A stretch of DNA of 64,000 bases from the NCBI GenBank assembly GCA_029379385.1, contig CM055612.1, positions 16,802,001 through 16,866,000 on the forward strand, in the 5' to 3' direction. A program made the position numbers and the translations under genes. The notes under the pieces are model-generated. The model was given only the letters and a program-made list of their open reading frames with translations. It had not been told where the DNA came from and made no database searches. The stretch comes from Quillaja saponaria. Its lineage: Eukaryota > Streptophyta > Magnoliopsida > Fabales > Quillajaceae. Shown one piece after another: positions 36,257-47,600 of this stretch (within the stretch, counting starts at the first letter, position 1; the number at the start of each line of letters is the position of its first letter).

Positions 36257-37699
36257 TTGATAACTCTGTAAACTAGAGTTATTTCACTATGCTTTTAATT
36301 TATATTTGATGCTAAATCCTAGGGTTTTTAGTTAAAATATTAGTCAAATTCAGTGTTTTAGTTGTTTTAGGAGTTTTTACCATGATTAGGAGTAGTTTTA
36401 TGATTTTTTGGTATTTCACTTGTTTTAGGTGTCTTTGTAGTGTCCTAGTCGAACTAAAAAAAGAAAGTAATTCAAGATAGCACTGCAGCGCCAAAGAAGA
36501 TAAAGCTGTGGTGTAACAAAAGAAATAAATTGACAATTTAAGCTGAGAGCCATATGCCACGGCTCTAAGAAGATTAAGCCGCGGCTTTGCTAAAATGAGG
36601 AAAAGTGCAAGTAAGCCAGAGAGCTCCAGGTCGCAGCGCCTATATGCTGAAGCCATGGTGTCTTTAATGCATCTTGGCTAGTAAACAAACAGAGAGATAT
36701 GCGTCGTAGTGCCAATGACCTTAAGCTTTTGTGCCAATTTGAAATATAACTTCATAAACAACTCAAGGAGTTGGCGTCGCAGCACCTATAAATGTGCAGT
36801 TGTGACAGTCCAAGTTGTCTGTAGTCCGAGTTGGACTATACAAAACCTTCAGAGCCGCAGTGCCATCATGTGCTTTTGAAGACTCCTAGCTCAATTAAAC
36901 TAGGAGCAAAAGGTCTATAAATAAAAGTGAATGATGAAGTTTTGATATATACCTGAGCTCGTGATAGAGAGTGCTAAGGAGCTAAAGGAGACTTGAAGCT
37001 GTGTCAACTTCTAATTTCTACTCCCTTCTTGTTATTTTCTATTTACTTGTAATAGCTACGTCTTTATTATTTATGTTTTCAGTAGTTAGTATAAAGTAGT
37101 CATATTCTAGGGCTATGATTGAACTCACATGTAGCCAATGTGGCTTTAGTTTTAATTCAATGCATATTTTAGTTTTAATATTTATGTTGCATTGTTCTTA
37201 TTGCTTCTAATTGATTGATCGCCAATTAGATTGATTAGAAATTATAGAATTAACTTGGAAGAGTTATTTTTAGGATTAGCCTTAGGCGATATAACTTATG
37301 TTTGGATTTTTCATATGATTTAGATGATCTGATTTGTTTAAGAGATAGTAATATACTCTTTTACCATTAGTAACCATAAGGGAAATAATTCTCATAGGAA
37401 TATAGGGAATTAAACTAAAGGAAATATATATTTGCTAAACATCAGAATATGCTAGTAATTGATTAAGAAATCTGGGTTAATATTAAGCTATTGCATAAAT
37501 TGAATTGAGTTAAAGTTAATTAGGTGTAGTGTGAGGGATTTCGTGAACCTAGGCTTAGTTTTAATATCTTTTTATAAATTGTTTAATAAATTATGAATTT
37601 ACTTATGCTTAATTATAGTTAGGTTGAGAGTATTGGTATTTAACATTAGAAAATAAATTATTTCTCATAGGAATGATCTCTATTTACTCTATATTATTT
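36257..37699 (+). mobile_element. Ty3/gypsy-like solo LTR inserted in the LINE
   Basis: Begins TGATAACTCTGTAAACTAG exactly where the LINE breaks and ends near GAGGACAATACA, after which the LINE resumes. The right part carries 'ctcataggaatgatctc', the style of an Athila/Tat-type LTR end. Length is about 1.44 kb. No internal region is present. The flanking bases are similar but not an exact duplication. The 10289-10920 piece is its paralogue at the same LINE position, so the insertion preceded the segmental duplication. The 344-base open frame on the minus strand (36312-36656) is not a gene. Confidence 0.65.
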
Positions 37700-37910
37700 G
37701 AGGACAATACATACTGTCATATGCTTTTTCTAGATCAATGAAGTCCATATGAAAATCCTTTTTTTTTCATCTTTGTTCTCCATTAATCTTCTAAGTAAGA
37801 AAATAATATCCATTGTAAATCTTATTGGCATAAATCTAAATTGATTATCAAAATCTGAAGTCTCATTCCTAAACCTAGGCTACATCACCATTTCCCACAT
37901 ATTCATTGCA
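37700..37910 (-). pseudogene. RTE LINE reverse transcriptase, N-terminal RT part
   Basis: The minus strand reads HAMNMWEMVM, then SDFDNQFRFMPIRFTMD, IIFLLRRLMENKDEKKK and DFHMDFIDLEKAYDS: the RT entry region ('NQFGFMPGRST...LRRLxEK...FIDLEKAYD'). It is continuous with the LINE left of 36256 once the LTR is removed. It is cut at 37911 by a family A piece. Confidence 0.8.
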
Positions 37911-40724
37911 TGTCTCATAACCCTTATAACTCGATATTGTAAATTCGTATTTTAGATATAAGGTGTAAGTTTTAGTTATAAAATAGTAAGCATATGAACA
38001 AAATAACACCAGAATTGAACATGCTATAACTCAATATCTTAATGAACATCTTAAATTTTATTTTATAAAAATTGTACTCATAATTGAAGCTAAAGCATAT
38101 ATACAATAAAGTAGAAAACAATAATTATAGTTAAGATGAATTTCGACCACAACGTCTAGTATTTACAGTCACAGACCTCTAAACCATCACATAACACAAT
38201 CGTATAACATATATAATAACCTTATGTAACATTGTTCATACCTTAATTCACATTACATGTATACATTATAACGGTCATAAATTTATAATTTACATGAAAC
38301 ACAAGATCACAAATTAATCAGAGCAATAATATCAAATAAAGCAACCAAAGGGCCAATAGTGACCCAGCCCTGCACAATATTATCACCCCTTACCGGGCAA
38401 TTACGCGCCCGCACAACAAATTGATCTCTGTACACAATCCATCCTACCGGGGCTGACACTCAATTTAAAAAAAAAATATTTATCAGAATAAGAATTTCTC
38501 ATGATTTTAAATCAGGGTATCCTAGGTACACCTGAATTTTTAATTTCGGAGATAAAAATCACTTTTCATAAAAAATCTCACTTTGTTGGCCCTTATCAAC
38601 CACAATCAATTTCAAACTTAACAATCAATATCAAACAAACATAATTTAAATAAATTACGAAAGTACTCTACTTGCTTATTTTCTATATATCACGGATATT
38701 CAAATAAACATATAATTACACATACTAATCTAGCCTCTAAAGGCAGCAATTAACCACTCACTTGTAACCGATTTCACTCATCACTCACTCTTGCGTCCAA
38801 GCGTCTTATCAAGTCCATATTAGAATCTGGAACTTAAATTCATAATTCCAAATAATACTTAGTTCATGAATGTTATTGTTATAATCTTTTAATTTCTAAG
38901 CTTATATCTCAACTTGTATAGGTTTTTTTATGAAAGTTTTTCATTAAGCTACTACATGCTAATTAATATGAATTGGACTTTGTGCGATAGAGTTAATAAT
39001 GAAGGGACATTTTAAATGTCTTAACAATACATAGGGTAAAATGAAACCAATAGAAAAGATAAAAAGCACTTAGTGAGTTAGAGGTGCTGAGACTATTCAA
39101 ATTTGGGGTTTGAACCAGTGTCCACTTTAACTGTCATATCTTCCTCTAGGAAACTCCGAATCTAGTTTGTAAAATTTATAAAATACTAGACACATGTAGC
39201 TTTATAATAGTATATCATTTGTATAACAATATAGTTTATTATTTGAAGTTGTACCAAATTCTACAAAATGTAGGATTTTAATAGCTTTGACCTTACTTTA
39301 GTTAATTAAACATAACTTTCTTTAGGAAAAACAAAATCCAACTCTGTTTGTTGGGTACTATGACTTTTGTTTGACCTAGCCAAAGTCAAACAGCTATAAC
39401 TAACAACATACTTGGAACCAAGCTACAAAATTTTGGCAACAACATTTCAAGACTATAAGATACATTTAATCTTTTGAACTCTTAATTTAATTCTACCTCG
39501 AAGACACTCTAAATACCAAATTCTGTTACTCACAAAATCTGCTCCTTGCACCCCTTCAAAACCACTTAATTCCCATTGTTTCACCTTAATCCATCAAACT
39601 TTTCTTGTTTCTTGTTCAAGATTTTTAATTCAATTTCATATAACCTTTCATCCACAACATTAACTCATATGAATACCATTAATTTCAAGTTGTAAAACTA
39701 ACAAAACATTGAAACTTCAAAGTCAGCCTTCACTTTTTAACAAGAATACAAGTTGCTGCCAACGTTTGCCAAGAAGAAGGATTTAACTTATTGCAGGCCC
39801 AAAGCTCACAAATAAGGGAGGAATTGAAAACATGAGGAAGGCAACTGCAACTATAAACAACTAGCCAATCTCACAGCTGCAAGCCAAGGTACAGGGCAAT
39901 CACTTCCTTCCGGTTGCCACCTATTGGACGGACAAGAAATCAAGTAGAACTGGCTGACATTGATGCAATATGTTGCTGAAGTCCATACTACCTACTGCCA
40001 TGCTGAACCTCCAAGACCATCTGCTACCCAATTGGAGAAGAGTCTTAAAGGTAGCTGCCCAAAATAGGACCAACAGTGGCTGAAATTCAAAGTCAAATAC
40101 TACAAAACTGGGAAAAGAAGGAGCACCACCAGCTAGACGGAATTGCAAGGTTAGGAGGAAGAAAGCTGAATGGAAAGAAAGAAGCTCTCCACACTACAAG
40201 AGAAAGCTGGAAGCTTCATGAAAATCAAATAAGGAAGGCATGGAAAGACAAGAAAGGAAAAATCGGTCAAAATAGGAGAGAATAAAGTAAAGAAAGAAAA
40301 AAAATATCTAATTTAAAATCACATGTCCTAAAACATGTGCTAGGAGATTATGTATATACATATATATGTATGTGTGTGTGTATTTATCTTGAATGGGTGG
40401 TTCAACTTTCTTTTTAGTTGTATATACATATATATACACACATGTTTTAATTGTATTGTTTACTTGTTTAAATTGACTTGTAGTAGAGATTAAATCTTAA
40501 TATATATTTATACCTATATATTAATTAGTCACTCACTTGAATTTATTTGGTCAACATGTTATTTACCTTTGCGAAAAAAAAATAAAAAAATCTTAGAACG
40601 TATACTAAGATTACAATAAGGTATTAAATTATAATATATTTAACTATACTTTTATTTAATTAACTTGTTTATTTTATAACATAAATTTAAACATTGCGTC
40701 CAAACTTGTTATCAGGTTGCCACA
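37911..40724. mobile_element. rearranged family A copies, inverted 5' ends
   Basis: The left end, TGTCTCATAACCCTTATAACTCG, is a plus-strand family A start that runs about 240 bp. From about 38160 the sequence is minus-oriented: 'cccttatcaaccacaatc' (38598), 'gcgtcttatcaag' (38798), and an end at about 40724 in a diverged reverse complement of the family start. Both outer ends are therefore 5' starts. The minus copy lacks its TGTCACACCCC edge. This fits a copy inserted in, or recombined with, another in opposite orientation. No exact target duplication was found. Confidence 0.55.
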
Positions 40725-40739
40725 CATGAGGAGCAGTCA

Positions 40740-40834
40740 TTGAGAAGGATATGACAGCTTTAGGCATTATCGAAAATGATGTCTTGGATCAATGTGAATG
40801 GAGGAAAATAATTCATATAGCTAACCCTAACTAG
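40740..40834 (+). pseudogene. RTE LINE C-terminus, plus strand
   Basis: The plus strand reads DMTALGIIENDVLDQCEWR, then KIIHIANPN and TAG at 40832-40834, the conserved last residues of the RTE polyprotein ('RAQWRKLIHVADPN'). It is the opposite orientation to the LINE parts at 35241-37910. It is a separate copy or the far side of an inversion. Confidence 0.7.
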
Positions 40835-42371
40835 TGTGAGATTTAAGGCTTAGTTGAGTTTAGTTGATTAGATAACATTATGAGATGATTGTTTTTCTTT
40901 TCTTTTTTTTATTTTATAATTTTCTGACATTATTCACCATGAAACAAAATTTTATAAATAATTAAAAAAATATTAATTTTTTTCACAAAATTCGCAAGTT
41001 GTCTCAAACTAAGTAATGAAGAAAAAAAATGTAAATGAAAAGACAAAAGAATGTCATATTAATTGATACTCTTTATTATTCATCTTAAACATTTAACTAT
41101 TGGAATAACTAGAAAAATGCTAAAAATTTAAAAATTTAAAAATTATAATAATAATATGTAAAAAAATTGTCATGTCATCATTTTCTGATACTTATACTCA
41201 TTGATTTTTTGATTTAGCACCTCAAATGGTGTAAAAAAAGAAAGATAGGTGCCCCAAACAACATAAAAAAAAAAAAAGTGAGTGCGTGTTTTGAAAAATA
41301 ATGTATAAGTTGAAATTCTTAAATAACTCCCATTTTTATATATAATATAAATTATTAATTATTTAAATTATAAATAATATATATATAGATTAATTAAACA
41401 AATTCATAATACTACTTGGGTGGGTTGGGCACCCTATTTTAAAATTTATGCCACCCAAAAAATCATCCTAACTCTGATAATTAGTGAAATTAAACTCAAT
41501 GTAAAATCCAACTTTCTTCTAGTTTATATTTAGTTAAAAACACACAAAACTGGGAGGTAATTAGAGATGGTACTGGGTTGGGTCTGACTCGGCCCGGACC
41601 GAACCTGTTATTTACCCAAACCCATTATGGATCCGAAAATGAGACCTATGAATGACCTATCAGTTATTGGGTATACCTAGACCTAGACTTATAAACTAGT
41701 TTTTTTTGTTTTTTTTTTTTTTTTACGAGAAAAAACTATTTTTTAATTAAAAACTAATCCAATTTATTAAAAAATTCAGCATGATTTTAGGTAATTCATA
41801 ATACTAATTTTCTTGTAGAAAGCTACATGATTTACTGACAAAATTAGGGACGTGTTGCTCTACTGTTATTTTTAATTTCTCTCATTTTCTTCTTTATGTT
41901 TCAAATTACAAAACTACAAAATTCAAATTATTATTACCAAAATAAAAATGTCAAACTTCTAGGAAAATTTACCAAAATTTATTAAAATTTATTATTCTAA
42001 CTTTTTTTTTCTTTTTGCCAATGAAGTGAAAGAAATGAAATTTTTTGTGCACATTAAACTAGGATTGTTTCTCATGTTTATATTTGAACATTGAATTGAT
42101 AATTGTTACTTTTAAGTTTTTTTTTTTTTTTTGATAATTATATATTATCAATTAATCTCATTTTTGTTGTTTATCAAAATTTAATTTTTGATTTTTAAAT
42201 TACATAATTAATCTATGCTAGAGATTTGAACATGCTTGGATTCTATGCATGGCAGTGACAAAACATAAAGTACAATTGTCTTAATCAGAGATGGTGAAAA
42301 AATAATGTAATAATAATATATTATACATATAGTTATTATAATAGGGGGCTTATACAATACTAGAACGTTTG
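40835..42371. other. AT-rich DNA; possible small transposon at 41555-41690
   Basis: Mostly poly-A/T runs. At 41566-41620 'gatggtactgggttgggtctg' is followed by 'cggcccggaccgaacc', a phrase type seen in plant hAT-like or MITE elements ('gggtcgggt ... cgaaccc'). No ends could be defined. Confidence 0.3.
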
Positions 42372-43214
42372 TGTTGGGTTTTTAATACCCAATTTTTTTA
42401 CACGTGGCATATCTCTTTGTTTGACTTGTTTCTATTGTTACCTGCTAATATTTTTTTACACCAGTTGTTAACCCACCAATATTTATACATATTTAACTTT
42501 CGGCCCATTATGAATTAATTGTTTTTAGTTTACCCCTTGTCTAGACTCTCTCTCCCTCACCTTCTATGATTTCACTATCTCTCTCTCTCTATTCTCTATA
42601 CTCCATGATCTCCACCATAGAACCCAATAACTAACCATGCAACCTATGAAAAATCAATTATAAAAGAAAAGAAAGAAGGTAACAGTCAGAGTTGGGGAGT
42701 CTCCATAAGCAACCTTCTCAAATTTTGTATTCCATCATTAGTTATGTAAAAATTTGACCAAAAACCTTATTTGGTAGTTTTCTAATTAGTTTATTTTTGG
42801 TGGGCAAGAAATAACTAATTAGATTACTGGAGATTTCCTAATTAGATTTACTTTGGTGGATAAGTAAGTCTAATTAGATGATTTTAGGGTTTCCATAAAG
42901 TAGAAGAAAAGTTTGCTTGTTGGGTAAGTCTTATGTAATATAAATATGTAGGCTTGTGAGAGTTTTAGGTATGAGAAAGAGAGGGATCTAATATTTGTGA
43001 GAGACCCCCATAGGGGTAGGAGTGCAAGAGAGATTAGTAGAGGTGTGATTTAAGTGAGTGAGAACACTATGTGTATAGTGTACTCTTCTTATGTAATATT
43101 TCTTGAAATATTAGTGAATTGTTTTCTCATCTGTGGATGTAAGCAAGGAGCCGAACTACGTAATTTTTTATGTTGATGTTTATTTCTTTTCTTTTCTACG
43201 TATAATTCCCAACA
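42372..43214 (+). mobile_element. copia-like solo LTR (candidate)
   Basis: Starts TGTTGGG and ends CCCAACA, perfect 7-bp inverted ends. The right part ('gatgtaagcaaggagccgaac', then 'tataattcccaaca' at 43201) is typical of a copia LTR 3' end, with 'tatgtaggcttgtgag' as a transcript-start-like stretch. Flanks GTTTG and AATTG do not match well. An alternative right end is at about 43821 (ATACCCAACA). Confident that LTR sequence is present, less so of the left edge. Confidence 0.5.
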
Positions 43215-43620
43215 AATTGCTATAAAGAATTTGAGGAATCAAATGCGGTGGTGTTTGAAATTTTGATTGATAGTTGCAAGAAGAATGAAGTTGCTAGTTT
43301 GTTCTTAGCTTCTAAAGATGATGTATTTTTGCCTAGTATAGTCTATTGTAATTCTTTGCTAAAGTACTTGTTGAATTCTAGTAAAATGGAGTTGTTTTGG
43401 AAGGTGTATAATGGAATGTTAAGAGGCTAGGATAAGTCCTGATAATTATACTTACACCAGACTTTTGAATGCACATTTTAAAGTGGAAAATGTTAAGGAG
43501 GGTAGAAGGGTTGTGCCGAAATAGGGCTATTGACGAAGCTCTTAAGCTGAAACAATTTGATTCAATAAAGGGGAAGGATTTTGGAGCTGCAAGGATATTG
43601 AGAAACTGACATCTGAATTA
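43215..43620 (+). pseudogene. PPR protein fragment
   Basis: From 43218 an open frame reads CYKEFEESNAVVFEILIDSC, then SIVYCNSLLKYLLNSSKMEL and FWKVYNGMLRG up to TAG near 43428. After a frameshift it continues PDNYTYTRLLNAHFKVENVK and EGRRVV, then RAIDEALKLKQ. These are consecutive 35-residue pentatricopeptide repeats (organellar RNA-binding family), including the 'VVFEILID', 'CNSLLKxLLKxxKMELFWKVY' and 'PDxYTYTxLINAHCKxGNVKEGKRV' phrases. Only about three repeats remain. It begins directly after the LTR's CCCAACA. Confidence 0.75.
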
Positions 43621-44640
43621 AACCTCTTTGTGCTAAGCTTCAATTTCTTTAATTTTTTGCAATTTTGTTATGAATGAAAAAAATACACAATTTGGGGGAG
43701 AAAATATTATTATTATATTGTTGAATAGTTCAGGTTAGTTAACATGAATGAGGTTGTGATTTTTTCAAATTGAATTGATTGTGGATGAAGTGTACACATC
43801 AGATTGGTTATACAATACCCAACAAACAGAGTTGGGTACCAAATAATTCTCCATTATAATAACATGTTGTTTTAAAATTATTTTTTCTATAGTTATTTTT
43901 GGTTCATTATTAGGAGAATTATTCTATACCTATCATAAATCTTGGATTTTAAATACCCAACTGACGTCCTAATATCACTATCTATTTTTATTATTTTAAT
44001 TACAACCCTCTATTTCTATTAACGTGTTACTTGAATAATTAGAAAATAGAGTAATTATATTTTTGCCTCAAAATTTGTATAAAATTTTCTTCTCCAGCCA
44101 CAAACATTAGAACATGAACTCTAAATCAAATCTCAACAAATTTCAAGTAATAAGAAAACCCAATGGAGGAGTGGTGGAAGGTAGCAACACAGAGACAGAA
44201 GATGGGACCTCTGACAAATTAGTTTCGTTCCATGATTTAACATCGATAAAATGCTACCTCCAATTCCCTTCATTTTCAAACTAAATATACCAATAATCAC
44301 AAGATTCATCATGAAAATGAGATTTAGTATTTTAGAAGGAAAAAAAAAAAAAAAGGAAAATTAGTAATAAGATTAGAGCTCTAAAGGAAATGTTCTAACT
44401 CCATAATTTAATGTGCACGTGAGAATTTTTGTACATAATAAGTATATATATATATATAAATTATCAATGATTGAACTATTAGCACTAAATAATAAAGTTA
44501 TATATATAAATTTGACGTACAACCTTAATTTATATTGATTGGCTTATTGACACTAAATATTAAAATTATATATATAAATTTGACTTAGATACTAACGAGT
44601 ATTATAGATATATATATATCTCATAGGATGGAATATAAGC
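43621..44640. other. AT-rich DNA downstream of the PPR fragment
   Basis: Contains the MITE-like hairpin at 43835-43930, a GTTGGGT inverted match to 42373 at 43944-43961, and (TA)n runs. Otherwise nothing recognised. Confidence 0.5.
43835..43930. mobile_element. MITE-like inverted repeat, 96 bp
   Basis: Left GGTACCAAATAATTCTCC and right GGAGAATTATTCTATACC are inverted with three mismatches in 18. The interior is AT-rich and non-coding. Flanking duplication is not clear. Confidence 0.4.
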
Positions 44641-47600
44641 CACTCACATATATTTTTTTTATTCTACTTTGACTCCTTTTTGTTTTAAGTGGGAGACGTT
44701 GCTTTCTTTTCTCCTTTATTTTATCCTTTTCTTAGTGACCGACTTAACACCTTAGGAATACGACTCCCCTGTTTGCTCCAGCTGCAGCGATTGACTTCTA
44801 ACTCCTGATTTGGGAAGGAGGAGTTGGCATGAGGTAGTGAAATTCCCTCTTTGTTATCTTGCATAAATGGTTAAGTCCATATGTTCTTTTAGTTTGCTAG
44901 ATAGATGTCTGTATGTTGCTCTGTCATATGTTGCCTTGGCTGGTTTTGGAACGTGTTCCACCATGGATTAAGGAAGAGTGGAACTAGATATAGTTAAGCT
45001 TTAACGTAGCTTGTAGTTTAGGTAATTTTGGGTAGTTGTGGCAAACTTACAGCTGAAATTTTGATGGGTTTTGAGGGCAGGTAATTATGCTCTTTTTTGT
45101 TTGGAATTACAGGCTGGTTGGAGCGTGAGAATAGGTGCTGCCCAGCCATAAAAGAAATAAAATTTCTACAATTGTTATAGCTTTAGGGGGTGGTCTTGCC
45201 GTGTAGTTGATGGCTAGCAGTTGCCACCTTTTCAATTCTTGAACTGGTGGAGTGTTTCTTCCTATTAACCGTGTCTTTGGGGCCGTAGCAGTAAGAGATG
45301 GTTTTAGCTGAAAATTTACTTAAAAGTATAAAGGGTAGACTAGAGGATTGAGGGTAAATTGGGTTATTATTGAGTATGGTTATGGGAAATAGGAATTTTA
45401 CTTATTGTCTTATGGGTGCATGTTAGGGGTTCATCTATTTATAAATTAAATGTTATAACTAGTCTGTCTAACTTATGAAGTGGAATGTTGTACGCCAATT
45501 GTCATGAATACCTAAATAAGAGATTTCAATTAATTCAAGTTAGAGGATATATATACATGTGTAACTTAAGGTCCACATATTATTAGTTAAGGGAGATTTA
45601 GATTTTTATCCCATGAAATTTGGTTAAAAATTTATATATGTGTGTAAATATAATAAATTAGAGATTTATAATTATCTAAAGATATATAAATAAATATATA
45701 TTGGAAATGCAATAAGTACCACATGTTTAAAAGATATTTTACTAGTAGCAATATTTTATTCTTTTTGTTTTGTTGTTTTGCTTCTTGCCTCACCATTTCC
45801 ACCGCCTTCAACGTGTAAGCTGCTGCCTTTGTTTCCTGTGTTAATGAACAAAGCTGCAATTCTATGGCTGCCTCACTGCGTTCATGGTAGTGTACTAAAT
45901 TTTTGTTTCTTTGCTCCAAGTTTATCAATTTTGTCCATGTCTTCACCTATTGGATTGATGAATTCTTGCAAGCTAGGTGAATGGGCGTTGGATGGACTGG
46001 TTTTGGGGATTTTTGCCGTGCGGTTTTGGGAAGGGATGGAGCCAAGGAATGATCAGACCTCTAACTTAGTTTGGGGTCTAAGTTGTTGGATGTGTGGGTA
46101 GTGATGTGAAGCTAGAAAATCGTAGGGGTATGGAACGGTGGTGAAAACGTGTAGGCTGCCTTGTTATGTTTGTGTATGCTTTTCTTTTGTGACACCATTT
46201 TGTTACCAGGGAGTTCTTTGAGTTTAGCTAAATCGTTTCTTCCTTTCTTCCTTATTTTTTTTTTCACTTGAGTTAATTGGGTTATGAGTGAAAGAGATGG
46301 AGTACGGCTGGCAGTTGTGGGAGTCTTGGCAGCATCTTGGAGTTGAGAAGGAAACAAAGTGAGGGTGGACGATGCTTTTGACTAGAAATTGGAGTTGTGG
46401 GGTGCACTACCCAAGTTGGAGGAAATGGGAAGCAAATCTGGAACTTACTGCAACAGGCGTGAATGAAGTGCTCTCATGCTCTGTTTTGGCAGCCAACCAC
46501 CCTTAATAGTGTTAGTTCATCCATGAAAGCTTAGGAGGTTGAGTGTGGGATTTTGTTCCTGAGGTTGCAAGTTGATGTGAGTGACATGGTGTTTAATTAG
46601 GCCTTAGAATGAGTAAAGGCTTAGGACCAAAAGAACTTAAGAAATGATGTTATGGAGGATTCTTTAAATTTAAAGAATTTGAATCCTAGAATTGTACAGT
46701 TCAAGTTGGATTGGAAATTTGAACTACGTGAACATTAGAAGAATTAGATTAAATTTGTTAATATAAGTAGATGATAATATAAATATAATGTAAATTTTAT
46801 GATACTAGTATAAATATGGTGGAAGAAAAAAATTAAAAATTTGTTTAATTGAATTAGGAATTAAGCATAAATAAATTGGAAACTAATGTTAAATAAGTAA
46901 TATGTATATTTATATACATAATTATGCAAGTAACTCATTTTCAGGTATTTGATAAGACAACTAGTTAAAGTTAAATTTTAATATATACAAGGTAATGTTA
47001 AGTTGTGAAAATTAAATTAAGGAATATATCGAATTAATTAACATTGCTTTAAGAAACATATTAGACATAAGTACGTACAATTAAGAAATTGTCGAATTAA
47101 TTTTAAAGTGATTATTTGTAACCTATGAATCTATGATTTTTAGCTCCAGAGCATGTTAAGGATATTCCCACACCGTCACAGAATAAACGGACTGACGAGT
47201 CACATCCATGAGCCTGTGAGTGAATTACGTGCTTTATGGTTATCAGATTTTTGTGTGCAGCTATAAGTATGTTTGAATTGCTATGATATAAAGTAAAATA
47301 AATAGATAAATTATTTTATTGTTTTAATTGAATGATATGCGTTTAATATTGATTGTGAGTGATAAGGGCCAACAACGTGAAATTTCTAAGAATTGACTTC
47401 CATTTTCAAATTTAAAGCCCAGGTGCAACTAGAATATTTGAACTTGATATTTGACATGATTAATTGAGATATTGATAATTATTTTAAACAAATGGAGTGC
47501 TTAGCCCTGGTGGGATGGTTTATTACGGAGAATTTAATTATTGTGCGGGTGTGTAAATGCCCGTTAAGGGGAGATAATGTTGTGCAGGATTACGTTACTC

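Noticed and set aside
36312..36656. 114-codon minus-strand open frame
   Set aside because: Lies wholly within the Ty3-type LTR, has no family resemblance, and the paralogous LTR at 10289-10920 does not keep it open.
45778..46357. Open frames of 107 (plus) and 81 (minus) codons
   Set aside because: Inside the complete family A LTR; not preserved in other copies and without recognisable motifs.
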